This document shows, in pieces, positions 1 to 7,223 of a stretch of 8,364 nt of DNA. The translations under genes and the position numbers were made by a program. This stretch comes from Thermoplasmata archaeon (GTDB lineage Archaea; Thermoplasmatota; B47-G6; B47-G6B; 47-G6): contig QMTT01000019.1 in assembly GCA_003663565.1 (NCBI GenBank), positions 1 through 8,364 of the forward strand, in the 5' to 3' direction. Below the pieces are notes generated by a model. It was not told the origin of the DNA. It was given only the letters and a program-made list of their open reading frames with translations, and did no database searches. How positions within the stretch are numbered: the first letter of the stretch is position 1; each line of letters starts with the position of its first letter.

Positions 1-1056
1 GGAAAGACAGTCTCACAACATCAGTTAGCGAAATGGTCTGATGCTGACATAGTTGTTTACATAGGCTGTGGAGAAAGAGGGAACGAGATGACAGAAGTTC
101 TCGAGGAGTTCCCACATTTGCAGGATCCGAGGACAGGCAAGCCATTGATGTTCAGAACAGTGCTAATAGCAAACACGTCTAATATGCCAGTTGCTGCTAG
201 AGAGGCATCCATATACATGGGAATAACTATAGCAGAGTACTATAGAGACATGGGATACAACGTAGCGTTAATGGCTGATTCTACATCGAGATGGGCAGAA
301 GCACTTCGTGAGATCTCTGGAAGACTTGAGGAGATTCCAGGTGAAGAGGGATTCCCAGCTTATTTAGCCTCGAGGATCTCAGAGTTTTATGAAAGAGCAG
401 GGCGTGTGATAACGCTCGGAAGTGAGGATAGGATAGGATCCATCTCAGTTATAGGGGCCGTATCCCCACCAGGAGGAGACTTCTCAGAACCAGTAACTCA
501 GAGCACCTTGCGTGTTGTGAAGGTCTTTTGGGCACTTGATGCAGCTCTTGCAGATCAAAGACACTTCCCGTCAGTTAACTGGCTTAAGTCCTATTCACTT
601 TACGTAGATAAGCTAGAGAAATGGTATAAAGAAAATATAGCTGAAGACTTCCCAGAGCTGAGAAGAGAAGCAATGGGAATACTTCAAAGAGAGGCTGAAC
701 TTCAGGAGATAGTAAAGCTTGTAGGTCCTGATGCACTTCCGAGGAAAGATCAGCTACTTATGGAAGTAGCAAGAATGATCAGGGAAGATTTCTTACAGCA
801 GAATGCTTTTGACCCTATAGATACATACTGCTCATTGAAGAAACAGTATCTAATGCTTAAGGCAATAATAACATTCTACAGAGAAGGCCTAAGAGCCCTT
901 GAGAAAGGAGCAAGCATAGTGAGGCTTAAGGAGTTACCAGTGAAATATAAGATTGCTAGGATGAAGCTTATTGAGGAAGATAAAGCAGAGAATGAGATTA
1001 ATGCGATAATTAATGAAATAGTATCATCAATAAGATCACTATATGGAGGTGAGTGA
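1..1056 (+). CDS. atpA: A-type ATP synthase subunit A (catalytic), 5' truncated
   Basis: Catalytic nucleotide-binding subunit of the membrane-bound A1Ao ATP synthase, which interconverts ATP and the transmembrane ion gradient on the cytoplasmic side. The reading frame is open from the first base, and the first codons read GKT, the end of the Walker A P-loop, so the window starts inside the gene. 351 residues are visible of a family usually near 580-600. Seen here: GERGNE (window residues 24-29), a Walker B stretch VALMAD (88-93), the subunit-A signature around [16 protein letters not shown], and [10 protein letters not shown]. The C-terminal helical domain is complete and ends in TGA. A methionine 29 codons downstream is not the real start, because conserved sequence continues upstream of it. 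The atpB SD overlaps its final codons, so the two are translated as one operon. Identification is secure; the missing 5' part lies outside the window. Confidence 0.97.
   Translation, partial: GKTVSQHQLAKWSDADIVVYIGCGERGNEMTEVLEEFPHLQDPRTGKPLMFRTVLIANTSNMPVAAREASIYMGITIAEYYRDMGYNVALMADSTSRWAEALREISGRLEEIPGEEGFPAYLASRISEFYERAGRVITLGSEDRIGSISVIGAVSPPGGDFSEPVTQSTLRVVKVFWALDAALADQRHFPSVNWLKSYSLYVDKLEKWYKENIAEDFPELRREAMGILQREAELQEIVKLVGPDALPRKDQLLMEVARMIREDFLQQNAFDPIDTYCSLKKQYLMLKAIITFYREGLRALEKGASIVRLKELPVKYKIARMKLIEEDKAENEINAIINEIVSSIRSLYGGE
1045..1052 (+). promoter_or_regulatory. ribosome binding site of atpB
   Basis: GGAGGTGA is a near-complete anti-SD match lying over the last codons of atpA. 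It decides the atpB start. The in-frame GTG at 1053 abuts it directly and is too close, whereas the TTG at 1059 lies 9 nt after the GGAGG core, the same spacing seen at other genes here. Confidence 0.8.
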
Positions 1057-1058
1057 TC

Positions 1059-2444
1059 TTGAGTGTCACAAGAGAATACAACGCGATTTCACAGATAGCA
1101 GGTCCTCTAATATTCGTTGAAGGAGTTCAAGATGCCATGTATGGAGAGATCGTAAAGGTGAAACTTGAAAGCGGTGAGGAGCGTATAGGACAGGTATTAG
1201 AAAGCAGACGTGGACTAGCAGTAGTTCAGGTGCTTGGAGGTACAAGAGGTATAGATGTCAAGAAGGCAAGCGTTATATTCACAGGACAGACGTTCCGCAT
1301 AGGGGTATCAACAGATATGCTAGGCAGAATACTTGACGGCCTTGGAAATCCAAGAGATGGAGGACCGCCAATAATTCCAGAAGAGAGGCTTGATGTCAAC
1401 GGGAGCCCAATAAATCCATATGCAAGACAATATCCAAGGGAGTTCATAGAAACAGGAATATCTGCTATAGATGGAATGAACACGCTTGTTAGAGGTCAGA
1501 AGCTTCCAATATTCTCGGGATCTGGAATGCCCCATAACGAGCTTGCAGCTCAGGTCGCAAGGCAGGCAAGAGTGAGGGGTACTGAAGAGCCGTTTGCTGT
1601 GGTATTCTGTGGAATGGGAATAACAGCAGAAGAGGCAAGTTTCTTCATAAACGAGTTCAGAAGTACTGGTGCTCTTAGTAGGAGTGTTGTCATATTGAAT
1701 CTTGCAGATGAACCAGCAATGGAGAGGCTACTAGCCCCTAGGATTGCACTTACAATAGCGGAGTATCTTGCGTTCGAACATGATATGCACGTCCTTGTTA
1801 TATTGACGGATATGACTAACTATGCAGAGGCACTTCGTGAGATTTCTGCTGCGAGAGAAGAGGTTCCTGGAAGAAGAGGATACCCAGGATACATGTACAC
1901 CGACTTAGCAACGATATATGAAAGAGCTGGCAGAATAAAGGGAAGAAAAGGAAGCATAACACAGATGCCAATACTTACGATGCCAGATGACGACATAACG
2001 CATCCAGTGCCTGATCTAACGGGATACATAACTGAGGGCCAGATAGTGTTCTCAAGATCACTTCACAATGCGGGCATATATCCACCAATAGACGTTCTGC
2101 CATCACTCTCCAGACTGATGAAGCAAGGTATAGGAAAGGGAAGAACAAGGGAAGATCATGCAGAAGTCAAAGATCAGCTTTATGCAGCATATGCTGAAGG
2201 AAGAAACCTTAGAGAGCTTGTTGCAGTTATAGGAGAGGAATCTCTATCAGAAAGAGAAAAAAGGTACCTCATATTCGCAGACAGATTTGAAAGAGAATTC
2301 GTAGCTCAGGGAAGATATGAACACAGAACTATAGAGCAAACACTGGATATTGCATGGGAGTTGCTCTCTATGTTCCCTGAGACAGAACTAAAGAAGATCA
2401 GGGAAGAGCATATAAAGAAGTATTACAAGAGGAGGGGAGCGTAA
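1059..2444 (+). CDS. atpB: A-type ATP synthase subunit B
   Basis: Non-catalytic nucleotide-binding subunit that alternates with subunit A in the A3B3 head of the A1Ao ATP synthase. With the TTG start at 1059 it is 461 residues, normal for the family. The N-terminal beta-barrel begins [13 protein letters not shown]. The usual Walker A is replaced by the degenerate [14 protein letters not shown], the hallmark of subunit B. Further signatures are a Walker-B-like [19 protein letters not shown] and the [13 protein letters not shown] stretch; the C-terminal helical domain is complete. A GTG at 1053 would add two residues but sits against the SD. The gene begins 2 nt after the atpA stop and is followed 1 nt later by atpD, so all three are surely one transcript. 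Identification is secure; the start is inferred from SD spacing and family N-termini. Confidence 0.97.
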   Translation: MSVTREYNAISQIAGPLIFVEGVQDAMYGEIVKVKLESGEERIGQVLESRRGLAVVQVLGGTRGIDVKKASVIFTGQTFRIGVSTDMLGRILDGLGNPRDGGPPIIPEERLDVNGSPINPYARQYPREFIETGISAIDGMNTLVRGQKLPIFSGSGMPHNELAAQVARQARVRGTEEPFAVVFCGMGITAEEASFFINEFRSTGALSRSVVILNLADEPAMERLLAPRIALTIAEYLAFEHDMHVLVILTDMTNYAEALREISAAREEVPGRRGYPGYMYTDLATIYERAGRIKGRKGSITQMPILTMPDDDITHPVPDLTGYITEGQIVFSRSLHNAGIYPPIDVLPSLSRLMKQGIGKGRTREDHAEVKDQLYAAYAEGRNLRELVAVIGEESLSEREKRYLIFADRFEREFVAQGRYEHRTIEQTLDIAWELLSMFPETELKKIREEHIKKYYKRRGA

Positions 2445-2445
2445 G

Positions 2446-3072
2446 TTGGCTAAGATCGGTGAAGGACCAAAGCCAACACGTATGGAACTTCTGGCACTAA
2501 GAAAGAGGCTGGCTCTTGCAAAGAGAGGATATGAACTCCTAGAAGAAAAAAGAGACGCCCTCATTTCAAGATTTTTTGAGCTTATAAAGCTCAGAAATAA
2601 CTTGAGAAAGGACGTGGAGGAGAGTCTTAAACAAATATACGAAAAGTATAAGGAAGCTAAGGCCATTCTAGGAAAGGATATTGACAGTGTTATCGCTGCG
2701 ATTCCCCCAATTAAGAACATAAAGATAAGCCAACAATACATCATGGGAGTATCCGTTCCAAGGATAGAAAGAGTAGAGTGGGAACCAAAGTATACGCTCT
2801 ATGCTTCAACGGCCGCGTTTGATGAGATGCTAACACTTATGAAAAACACTACTGAAAACCTCACAAAGCTTATAGAAGTGGAGCATGCACTACTAGAGTT
2901 ATCGGACGAAATAATGAAGACTAGAAGAAGGGTTAATGCCCTCAAGTACATAATGATTCCAAAGTTACAGCAGTCAATAAAGTGGATATCCTTAGTCCTT
3001 GAAGAAAGGGCTAGAGAAGAGTTCTACAGAAAGAAGCTAATAAAAAGGAAAAAGGAAGAGGCATATGCATGA
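2446..3072 (+). CDS. atpD: A-type ATP synthase subunit D (central stalk)
   Basis: Subunit D forms the long coiled-coil rotor shaft that turns inside the A3B3 head and couples it to the membrane ring. The product is 208 residues, typical in length. It is largely helical and charged, opening with a family-typical segment (KPTRMELLALRKRL, residues 9-22) that forms one arm of the shaft. A central globular segment contains IPPIKNIKI and GVSVPRIE (about 86-107). A second long helix near the C-terminus has the characteristic RRRVNALKYIMIPKL (about 160-174), followed by a lysine-rich tail. Translation starts at TTG, one base after the atpB stop, with GGAGGGG at 2431-2437 as SD (10 nt after the GGAGG core). 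Subunits E, C, F, I and K are not in the window and are probably upstream of atpA or elsewhere. The 3' end overlaps a small membrane-protein gene. Confidence 0.95.
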   Translation: MAKIGEGPKPTRMELLALRKRLALAKRGYELLEEKRDALISRFFELIKLRNNLRKDVEESLKQIYEKYKEAKAILGKDIDSVIAAIPPIKNIKISQQYIMGVSVPRIERVEWEPKYTLYASTAAFDEMLTLMKNTTENLTKLIEVEHALLELSDEIMKTRRRVNALKYIMIPKLQQSIKWISLVLEERAREEFYRKKLIKRKKEEAYA

Positions 3073-3208
3073 CATATTAAAAGAAATTTCTGAGGATCCA
3101 GAAAAGCGTGCAAAGATTTTGCTCCTTTATAAAATAGGTGTAATATTATCTTATGTTTTTATTGTTTTAGGAATAGTACTCTTCTTTGTTCTGTTATTTC
3201 TAAAGTAG
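3065..3208 (+). CDS. small single-pass membrane protein at the end of the ATP synthase operon
   Basis: A 47-residue frame that I cannot assign to a named family. Residues 1-23 are polar and charged (MHDILKEISEDPEKRAK followed by a short amphipathic LLLYK). Residues 24-46 are an uninterrupted hydrophobic segment long enough for one membrane helix, closed by a single lysine. Positive residues before the helix (K14, R15, K17, K23) predict a cytoplasmic N-terminus. The ATG lies inside the last codons of atpD (8 bp overlap), with AAGG at 3052-3055 placed 9 nt before it, the same spacing as neighbouring genes. Overlap, SD and a clean membrane-protein composition argue that it is real and co-translated with atpD. 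It is not the rotor proteolipid, which has two helices and an ion-binding carboxylate in the membrane. A role as accessory subunit or assembly factor of the ATPase is inference from position only. Confidence 0.72.
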   Translation: MHDILKEISEDPEKRAKILLLYKIGVILSYVFIVLGIVLFFVLLFLK

Positions 3209-3313
3209 TAGGACAATTTAATTCCAAAAAGCAGACGTCATTTGTGTAAGCTTTTCTTCAATGACTATTGATCTTCATTATGGATATCTTGCAAGAAATA
3301 AATATAATGTTGA

Positions 3314-3366
3314 GCTTTATATTAAGGTTATATTGTAACTTACCGTGGTCTAAATAATTATATTAT
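3314..3366 (+). promoter_or_regulatory. candidate archaeal promoter region for the transducer gene
   Basis: Two TATA-like elements lie in the AT-rich gap before the transducer. TTTATATTA at 3316-3324 is the better consensus match and would imply a leader of about 60 nt. AATTATATT at 3356-3364 would put initiation near 3384, giving a leader of about 22 nt that still contains the SD. The heptamer TTATATT occurs three times (3317, 3328, 3358). This suggests the transducer has its own promoter rather than relying on ATP synthase readthrough. No clear BRE could be chosen, and AT-richness makes chance matches likely. Confidence 0.4.
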
Positions 3367-3395
3367 TATCAAAGGCTCTGCGAAAAAATGAAAGC

Positions 3396-3402
3396 AGGTG
3401 AT
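3396..3402 (+). promoter_or_regulatory. ribosome binding site of the transducer gene
   Basis: AGGTGAT matches the anti-SD. The in-frame GTG (3398) and ATG (3401) codons are part of this site and cannot be the start. The TTG at 3407, 8 nt after the AGG core, fits the spacing of the other genes. Confidence 0.72.
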
Positions 3403-3406
3403 GATT

Positions 3407-4678
3407 TTGGCAAAAGGATTATCATTAAAGGCTTTTACATTGATTCTTGCAATATCATCAATGGTCACAGTACTCGTTGTTGATATTGTAGTGACGAGAT
3501 TTTTTGGAAGCTATGCAGGTTACATAGCAGGGGCTCTAACAATTGTTTTAGTAGCTACAGTAGCGTATCTTTTCATTAGCAGGGAAAGTCAAGCGCAGGA
3601 GCTTATTCTGGAAACATTAAGTAAGGTTGCAGAGGGAGATCTCACGGTTCAAATCTCTCCAGATATGGTTAAGACATCAATTAAAGAGTTCAGAGACATA
3701 ATAACGAACATCTCTAAAACTGTGGCCAATCTGAGAAAGCTTGTAACTTCTGTTGAGGAGTCAACAAAAGTTGTTATGTCCAAAACTGAAGAAATTAAGA
3801 AAAAAATAGAAGTCCTCGCTAAGAACGCTGATCAAATAGCTACAAACGTTGAGAAGTTCGCATATGCTGCTCAAGAGATGTCCACAAGAGCTGTAAACAT
3901 AAATGAGAATGCTTCTAAGACTATGGAAGAGATCTCAAAAATGAACTCTAAGATCATAGAAGGTGTTAAGATGCTTACGAAAAACTTAACGGAACTAAAA
4001 GCAAGCCATGAGATAATAAATAAAGCCAACGAGGGTGTTACCGTACTCAGTAATGATCTAAAGAACCTTCTTGGAAAGTTAAGATCCCTTAAAGAGTTCA
4101 CTGGAACAATTTCAAATATCATTGATACCATAAGAGATATCGCTGATCAAACGAATATAATTGCGATAAATGCGGCAATAGAAGCAGCTAGAACCGAAAA
4201 CACACAAGGTGGGGGAAGCGTGTTTGCAGTAGTGGCTGAAGAAATAAGAAAATTAGCAGAGAACTCTAAGGAAATGATAGAAAAGATAAACACAAATATT
4301 CAGTCAATAATATCACAGATAGACACAGTATCTAACATTGCAGATGATACGATGAAAAGGGCGGATACTATAACAGAGAGCATAAAGAATGCATTGGAGA
4401 ATGCCCTAAGCTTCGTGAATACAATAGGATCTTCTGCAGAACAGTTCCAGCAAGTGTCTGAAGGCTTTGAAAAGGAAAGTACTGCGAGACTTAACAAGAT
4501 CCTTGATAGTGTAAGTGAGCTAGCTGCAATGTCAGAAGAGATATCAAGCTCTGCTGAGGAGATAAATAGTATTATCCAGGAGCTGACGGCAAGTATAAAG
4601 GATATCGAGGGTCTTATTAAAGACCTTACGGGATCCGGCCGAACAATGAGAGATGAGGTAAATAGGATTACAGTATAA
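3407..4678 (+). CDS. methyl-accepting chemotaxis-type transducer without an extracytoplasmic sensor domain
   Basis: A 423-residue signal transducer of the MCP family, which normally passes a stimulus to a CheW-CheA complex. Membrane helices are at about residues 9-29 and 38-57, joined by only about eight residues (TRFFGSYA), so there is no room for a periplasmic ligand domain. A HAMP-like linker follows, with EGDLTVQI at 76-83. The rest is a long coiled-coil hairpin. Its tip carries the conserved DQTNIIAINAAIEAAR (247-262) and, after a glycine-rich loop, FAVVAEEIRKLAENS (from 273). The loop is about three residues longer than the usual AGEHGRG-type turn. The C-terminus lacks an NWETF-like tether. 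No che gene is in the window. It lies about 200 bp after the ATP synthase operon with its own SD and possible promoter. Membership in the family is secure; stimulus and output are unknown. It could act in energy sensing or a non-motility pathway. Confidence 0.9.
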   Translation: MAKGLSLKAFTLILAISSMVTVLVVDIVVTRFFGSYAGYIAGALTIVLVATVAYLFISRESQAQELILETLSKVAEGDLTVQISPDMVKTSIKEFRDIITNISKTVANLRKLVTSVEESTKVVMSKTEEIKKKIEVLAKNADQIATNVEKFAYAAQEMSTRAVNINENASKTMEEISKMNSKIIEGVKMLTKNLTELKASHEIINKANEGVTVLSNDLKNLLGKLRSLKEFTGTISNIIDTIRDIADQTNIIAINAAIEAARTENTQGGGSVFAVVAEEIRKLAENSKEMIEKINTNIQSIISQIDTVSNIADDTMKRADTITESIKNALENALSFVNTIGSSAEQFQQVSEGFEKESTARLNKILDSVSELAAMSEEISSSAEEINSIIQELTASIKDIEGLIKDLTGSGRTMRDEVNRITV

Positions 4679-4684
4679 TATACA

Positions 4685-4710
4685 AAGGATATATAAAAGA
4701 AAAGATATGG
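4685..4710 (-). terminator. candidate T-rich terminator of the minus-strand operon
   Basis: Read on the minus strand, the 42 bp between the two convergent stop codons contain a pyrimidine-rich run (TCTTTTCTTTTATATATCC) just after the racemase stop. Archaeal RNA polymerase commonly terminates at such T-rich tracts without a hairpin. No stable stem was seen. Confidence 0.4.
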
Positions 4711-4720
4711 AATCGCTAGT

Positions 4721-5458
4721 TCATAGTGAGCTGGGTATTATATCCTTCTCAGAGACTTCTCTATAGGAGAACCGTATTGCATCATGTGCAGCGACATCTA
4801 AGGGGTCTACGACTTCTGTATATAATCTAAACATGTCTTTTAACAAAGATAGTTCCGTACATCCAAGTATGATTACATCTACGTTGTTTAGCCTTTTTAC
4901 AATCTTTTTTATATCGTCGTTGTGAACTCCCTTTGCGCCTTTAACACCTTTATATATTACTTCCATCACGCTATTCATAGTATCTCTGTCAGGATACACT
5001 ACCTCAAGGTTCTCGCTGATCTTTTTTGAGATTTTTCTATATACGTCTGCCATATATGTGCCCAAAGTGGCTAGAAGCCCAATTCTTTTTCCAATTTTTA
5101 TAGCCTCTTCGAGAGCTCTATATGGCATGTGGTATACTGGCAATCGAGTGTTTTTTACGAGATCTTCATAAAATGCATGAGCAGTATTGCATGGGATGAA
5201 TACGATCTCTGCCCCAGCAGTTTCAAGCTTTTTGAGTCCTTCTATGATCTTTGGCCTTGGGTCAGGGCCTGTTCCCTTAATGTAAGATGTTCTATCAGGT
5301 ACTCTAGGATCGTTCACAACTATCATGGGAACATGATCTTGATCTCTTTTTGCCCTCTTATTGTAAAGCACTATTCTTCTTTCGAGCTCAACTGTTGCCA
5401 GAGGACCCATGCCACCTAGTATGCCTATTACCCTTCGATCTAAATGTGTCCCATCCAT
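4721..5458 (-). CDS. aspartate/glutamate racemase family protein
   Basis: PLP-independent racemase of the Asp/Glu family, expected to interconvert L- and D-aspartate with two opposed cysteines. The product is 245 residues; archaeal aspartate racemases are near 230. Visible signatures are GILGGMGPLAT (12-22), VNDPRVPDR (48-56), the first catalytic cysteine in PCNTAH (C90), the domain-linking GLLATLGT (127-134) and the second cysteine in GCTEL (C200). Both catalytic cysteines are present, so it should be active; Asp rather than Glu as substrate is inferred from PCNTAH and overall similarity to aspartate racemases. The ATG at 5458 is chosen because GGAGGT lies 8 nt upstream; an ATG six codons earlier overlaps the SD. 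The start lies inside thiL, with a 71 bp overlap, making this the last gene of the minus-strand set. D-aspartate could feed cell-surface polymers or free D-amino-acid pools. Confidence 0.9.
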   Translation of the reverse strand: MDGTHLDRRVIGILGGMGPLATVELERRIVLYNKRAKRDQDHVPMIVVNDPRVPDRTSYIKGTGPDPRPKIIEGLKKLETAGAEIVFIPCNTAHAFYEDLVKNTRLPVYHMPYRALEEAIKIGKRIGLLATLGTYMADVYRKISKKISENLEVVYPDRDTMNSVMEVIYKGVKGAKGVHNDDIKKIVKRLNNVDVIILGCTELSLLKDMFRLYTEVVDPLDVAAHDAIRFSYREVSEKDIIPSSL

Positions 5459-6389
5459 GGCCACATACCTCCACAATCTCTCCCTGATGGCTTATATAGA
5501 CGCCTCTTCCCTCAAGTACCTCACCAATTATAGTAATATCCGTTCCAGTTAATTCACTAATCCTATTTATATAATCAATAATTTCTGGCCGTGCCGTCAT
5601 AACAAGCTCGAACTCCCCTCCCCCAAAGAGGACGTGCTTAAATACCTGTTCTTCTGAGAAGTTCCTTTCAAGCCACTCATCTTTTGGGATTTTTTCATAA
5701 TCTATTACGATTTTGACCTCCGAGCTCTCTGAAAGTGTTCTAAGAGATTCATAAAGACCATCAGAGGAATCTATTGATGCAGTTATTAGTCCAGTTGACG
5801 TTAGAAAGATAGCCTCTCTTACTCTAGGTCTTGGCATTAAGAGCTTCTCTCTAACGTGTTTTGGTGTATGTTCTCCTTTGAGGATCTTTTCTAGTACAGC
5901 AGATGGTGTGCCAAAGGTTCCCGTAACAATAACTAGATCTCCAGGCATAGCACCGTATCTAGAAACATAGTATTCTTTTTCTACCAGACCTAAACCTACA
6001 ACGTCAGCTGAGAATGAGTCTCCATAGTTCAGATCTCCTCCATCAAGACCTGCACCGTACAGTGAAGCACAGGATTCTACTCCCTTTAAGAACTCCATTA
6101 CTAAGCGTTCCTCCATATTATCTGGGAGAAAAAGTGACACAAGCACACTAAGTGGTCTTCCACCTTTGGACGCTATATCACTTATCGTTGAGGCACATGC
6201 ATACCAGCCTATTTCGTAAAATGTGGATCCTTTAGGGATATCCGTCTCTTCATGAATCCCATCTATTGTTAAGAGGAGATAATAATCTCCAAAAGGTAAT
6301 GCTGCACAATCGTCTCCAATTGTAGGTGAAGCCATAAGGGATTTGATTCTCTTAAGGATCTCTCGCTCGCCTAGATCTTTAACTCTCAT
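5388..6389 (-). CDS. thiL: thiamine-monophosphate kinase (ThiL, PurM-like fold)
   Basis: ThiL phosphorylates thiamine monophosphate with ATP to thiamine diphosphate, the last step of cofactor synthesis. The 333-residue product has the PurM-type two-domain plan. Metal/ATP residues are in IGDDCA (24-29) and TIDGIHEETD (41-50), followed by GWYACASTISDIASKGG (61-77) and GGDLN (117-121). VTGTFG (155-160) opens the C-terminal domain, with SSDGL (208-212) and GGGEFEL (256-262). The opening VKDLGEREIL is typical of ThiL. The family's terminal GWDTF-type motif is followed by 17 extra residues encoded over the start of the racemase gene. The ATG at 6389 has AAGG 9 nt upstream and overlaps the preceding stop by 11 bp. 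Other PurM-like proteins such as HypE, selenophosphate synthetase or AIR synthase are less likely, because their signatures differ. Confidence 0.88.
   Translation of the reverse strand: MRVKDLGEREILKRIKSLMASPTIGDDCAALPFGDYYLLLTIDGIHEETDIPKGSTFYEIGWYACASTISDIASKGGRPLSVLVSLFLPDNMEERLVMEFLKGVESCASLYGAGLDGGDLNYGDSFSADVVGLGLVEKEYYVSRYGAMPGDLVIVTGTFGTPSAVLEKILKGEHTPKHVREKLLMPRPRVREAIFLTSTGLITASIDSSDGLYESLRTLSESSEVKIVIDYEKIPKDEWLERNFSEEQVFKHVLFGGGEFELVMTARPEIIDYINRISELTGTDITIIGEVLEGRGVYISHQGEIVEVCGHGWDTFRSKGNRHTRWHGSSGNS
5467..5472 (-). promoter_or_regulatory. ribosome binding site of the racemase gene, inside thiL
   Basis: GGAGGT on the minus strand, embedded in the thiL coding sequence. It sits 8 nt before the ATG at 5458 and overlaps the upstream in-frame ATG at 5476, which rules the longer start out. 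Confidence 0.75.
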
Positions 6390-7197
6390 TTGAGAGCACC
6401 TTAAGGAGATCCCTGAGATCTATATCTAGGGATTTAGCGATTCTTCTCATGCTTCTCATAACACCACTACCATATTGAGCTGCTTTTTTCTCCCTTTTAA
6501 TGATCTCCTCTGGAAGGCCTAGTAGATAAGCTACGCGTCTTAATGCAAGCTTCCTTATGCCCTTGTAGACTTTTTCCTTTATAGGAAGGCTCTTTGCAAT
6601 GGTTATAATTTCCTCTGAGAGGTATGGCCTTGCAATAGTCTTTTGAAAGAGCATAGCAAGTTTGTCCTCAAACGTTATGGTAACCTCCAATAATCTTTTG
6701 AAGTCTTCTTCCATTAGTGTTGGGTCTTTGAGATACTTCATGTATCCTCCGAAGAGTTCATCCGCTCCTTGGCCACTTATTATAACCTTTTCATCTGAAT
6801 GCTTTAGGACTATATATAATGGGACTTCAAATGATGCTGTAAGCACATCCTCAAGGCCAAGTTTAGAGAACACCTTAAGGGCTTCGAGGACATAGTCGTC
6901 CGTGATCTTTATGACTTTCAGTCTTCCCGCATAATCTTCTCCAAACATAAGAGAGAGACTCTCAATTGCGTTTTCTATGTCCTTTGAATGTTCAAATCCA
7001 ACAACATAAAACGTTGGATTTAAGTACTTCATTGCTAGGTATCCTAAGAGGCTACTATCAAGTCCTCCAGAAAACGCTATTCCGAAGTCTTTGGTATGAT
7101 AAATCTCCCTTAGATTCTTAACAGAGGCTTCAAGGGTTTCAACTAGATTTCCATAGATACTTTCGAGATCCTTAGGGATGTTCTTGATGATGTCCAT
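6379..7197 (-). CDS. asparagine-synthetase-like PP-loop protein lacking the glutaminase domain
   Basis: ATP-pyrophosphatase of the AsnB synthetase-domain family. Such enzymes adenylate a carboxylate and transfer ammonia, as in aspartate to asparagine. The 272-residue product contains the PP-loop SGGLDSS (43-49), the second family motif GQGADELFGGY (142-152) and a C-terminal KREKKAAQYGSG stretch resembling the basic active-site segment of AsnB. Classical AsnB has about 200 residues of N-terminal glutamine amidotransferase beginning with Cys2; here only about 40 residues precede the PP-loop and no such cysteine exists. It must use free ammonia, a separate glutaminase, or do different chemistry. 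The nitrilase-family gene lies 26 bp upstream. The start at 7197 is chosen by SD spacing (GAGG at 7207-7210); ATGs at 7200 and 7206 are possible. Substrate is not provable from sequence; asparagine synthesis is one candidate among amide-forming reactions. Confidence 0.83.
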   Translation of the reverse strand: MDIIKNIPKDLESIYGNLVETLEASVKNLREIYHTKDFGIAFSGGLDSSLLGYLAMKYLNPTFYVVGFEHSKDIENAIESLSLMFGEDYAGRLKVIKITDDYVLEALKVFSKLGLEDVLTASFEVPLYIVLKHSDEKVIISGQGADELFGGYMKYLKDPTLMEEDFKRLLEVTITFEDKLAMLFQKTIARPYLSEEIITIAKSLPIKEKVYKGIRKLALRRVAYLLGLPEEIIKREKKAAQYGSGVMRSMRRIAKSLDIDLRDLLKVLSNES

Positions 7198-7206
7198 CAT
7201 AAGCAT

Positions 7207-7210
7207 CCTC
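7207..7210 (-). promoter_or_regulatory. weak ribosome binding site of the AsnB-like gene
   Basis: GAGG on the minus strand. Three in-frame ATGs follow at 0 (7206), 6 (7200) and 9 nt (7197). The last matches the 8-10 nt spacing found at other genes in the window; 7200 remains possible. Confidence 0.5.
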
Positions 7211-7223
7211 AGAGTGGTACTCC

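Noticed and set aside
295..1848. 25-bp stretch at 295-319 (atpA) and 1824-1848 (atpB) identical except for two bases
   Set aside because: Both encode the shared AEALREIS motif of ancient paralogues. Protein constraint and shared codon bias explain it; too short to argue for gene conversion.
2388..2744. 118-codon minus-strand frame opposite the atpB end and atpD
   Set aside because: Hydrophobic, serine-rich translation typical of the antisense of a lysine/glutamate-rich coiled-coil gene; overlaps two secure genes.
3261..3338. 25-codon ATG frame (MTIDLHYGYLARNKY...) in the gap before the transducer
   Set aside because: No SD-like sequence upstream, although every accepted gene here has one; very short; overlaps the candidate TATA elements.
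3398..3404. GTGATGA resembling box C of a C/D-box sRNA
   Set aside because: It is the SD of the transducer gene, and no box D (CTGA) follows at a suitable distance.
5129..5419. 96-codon plus-strand frame opposite the racemase
   Set aside because: It lies antisense to a gene with clear catalytic motifs, has no SD, and its composition is unlike a real protein.
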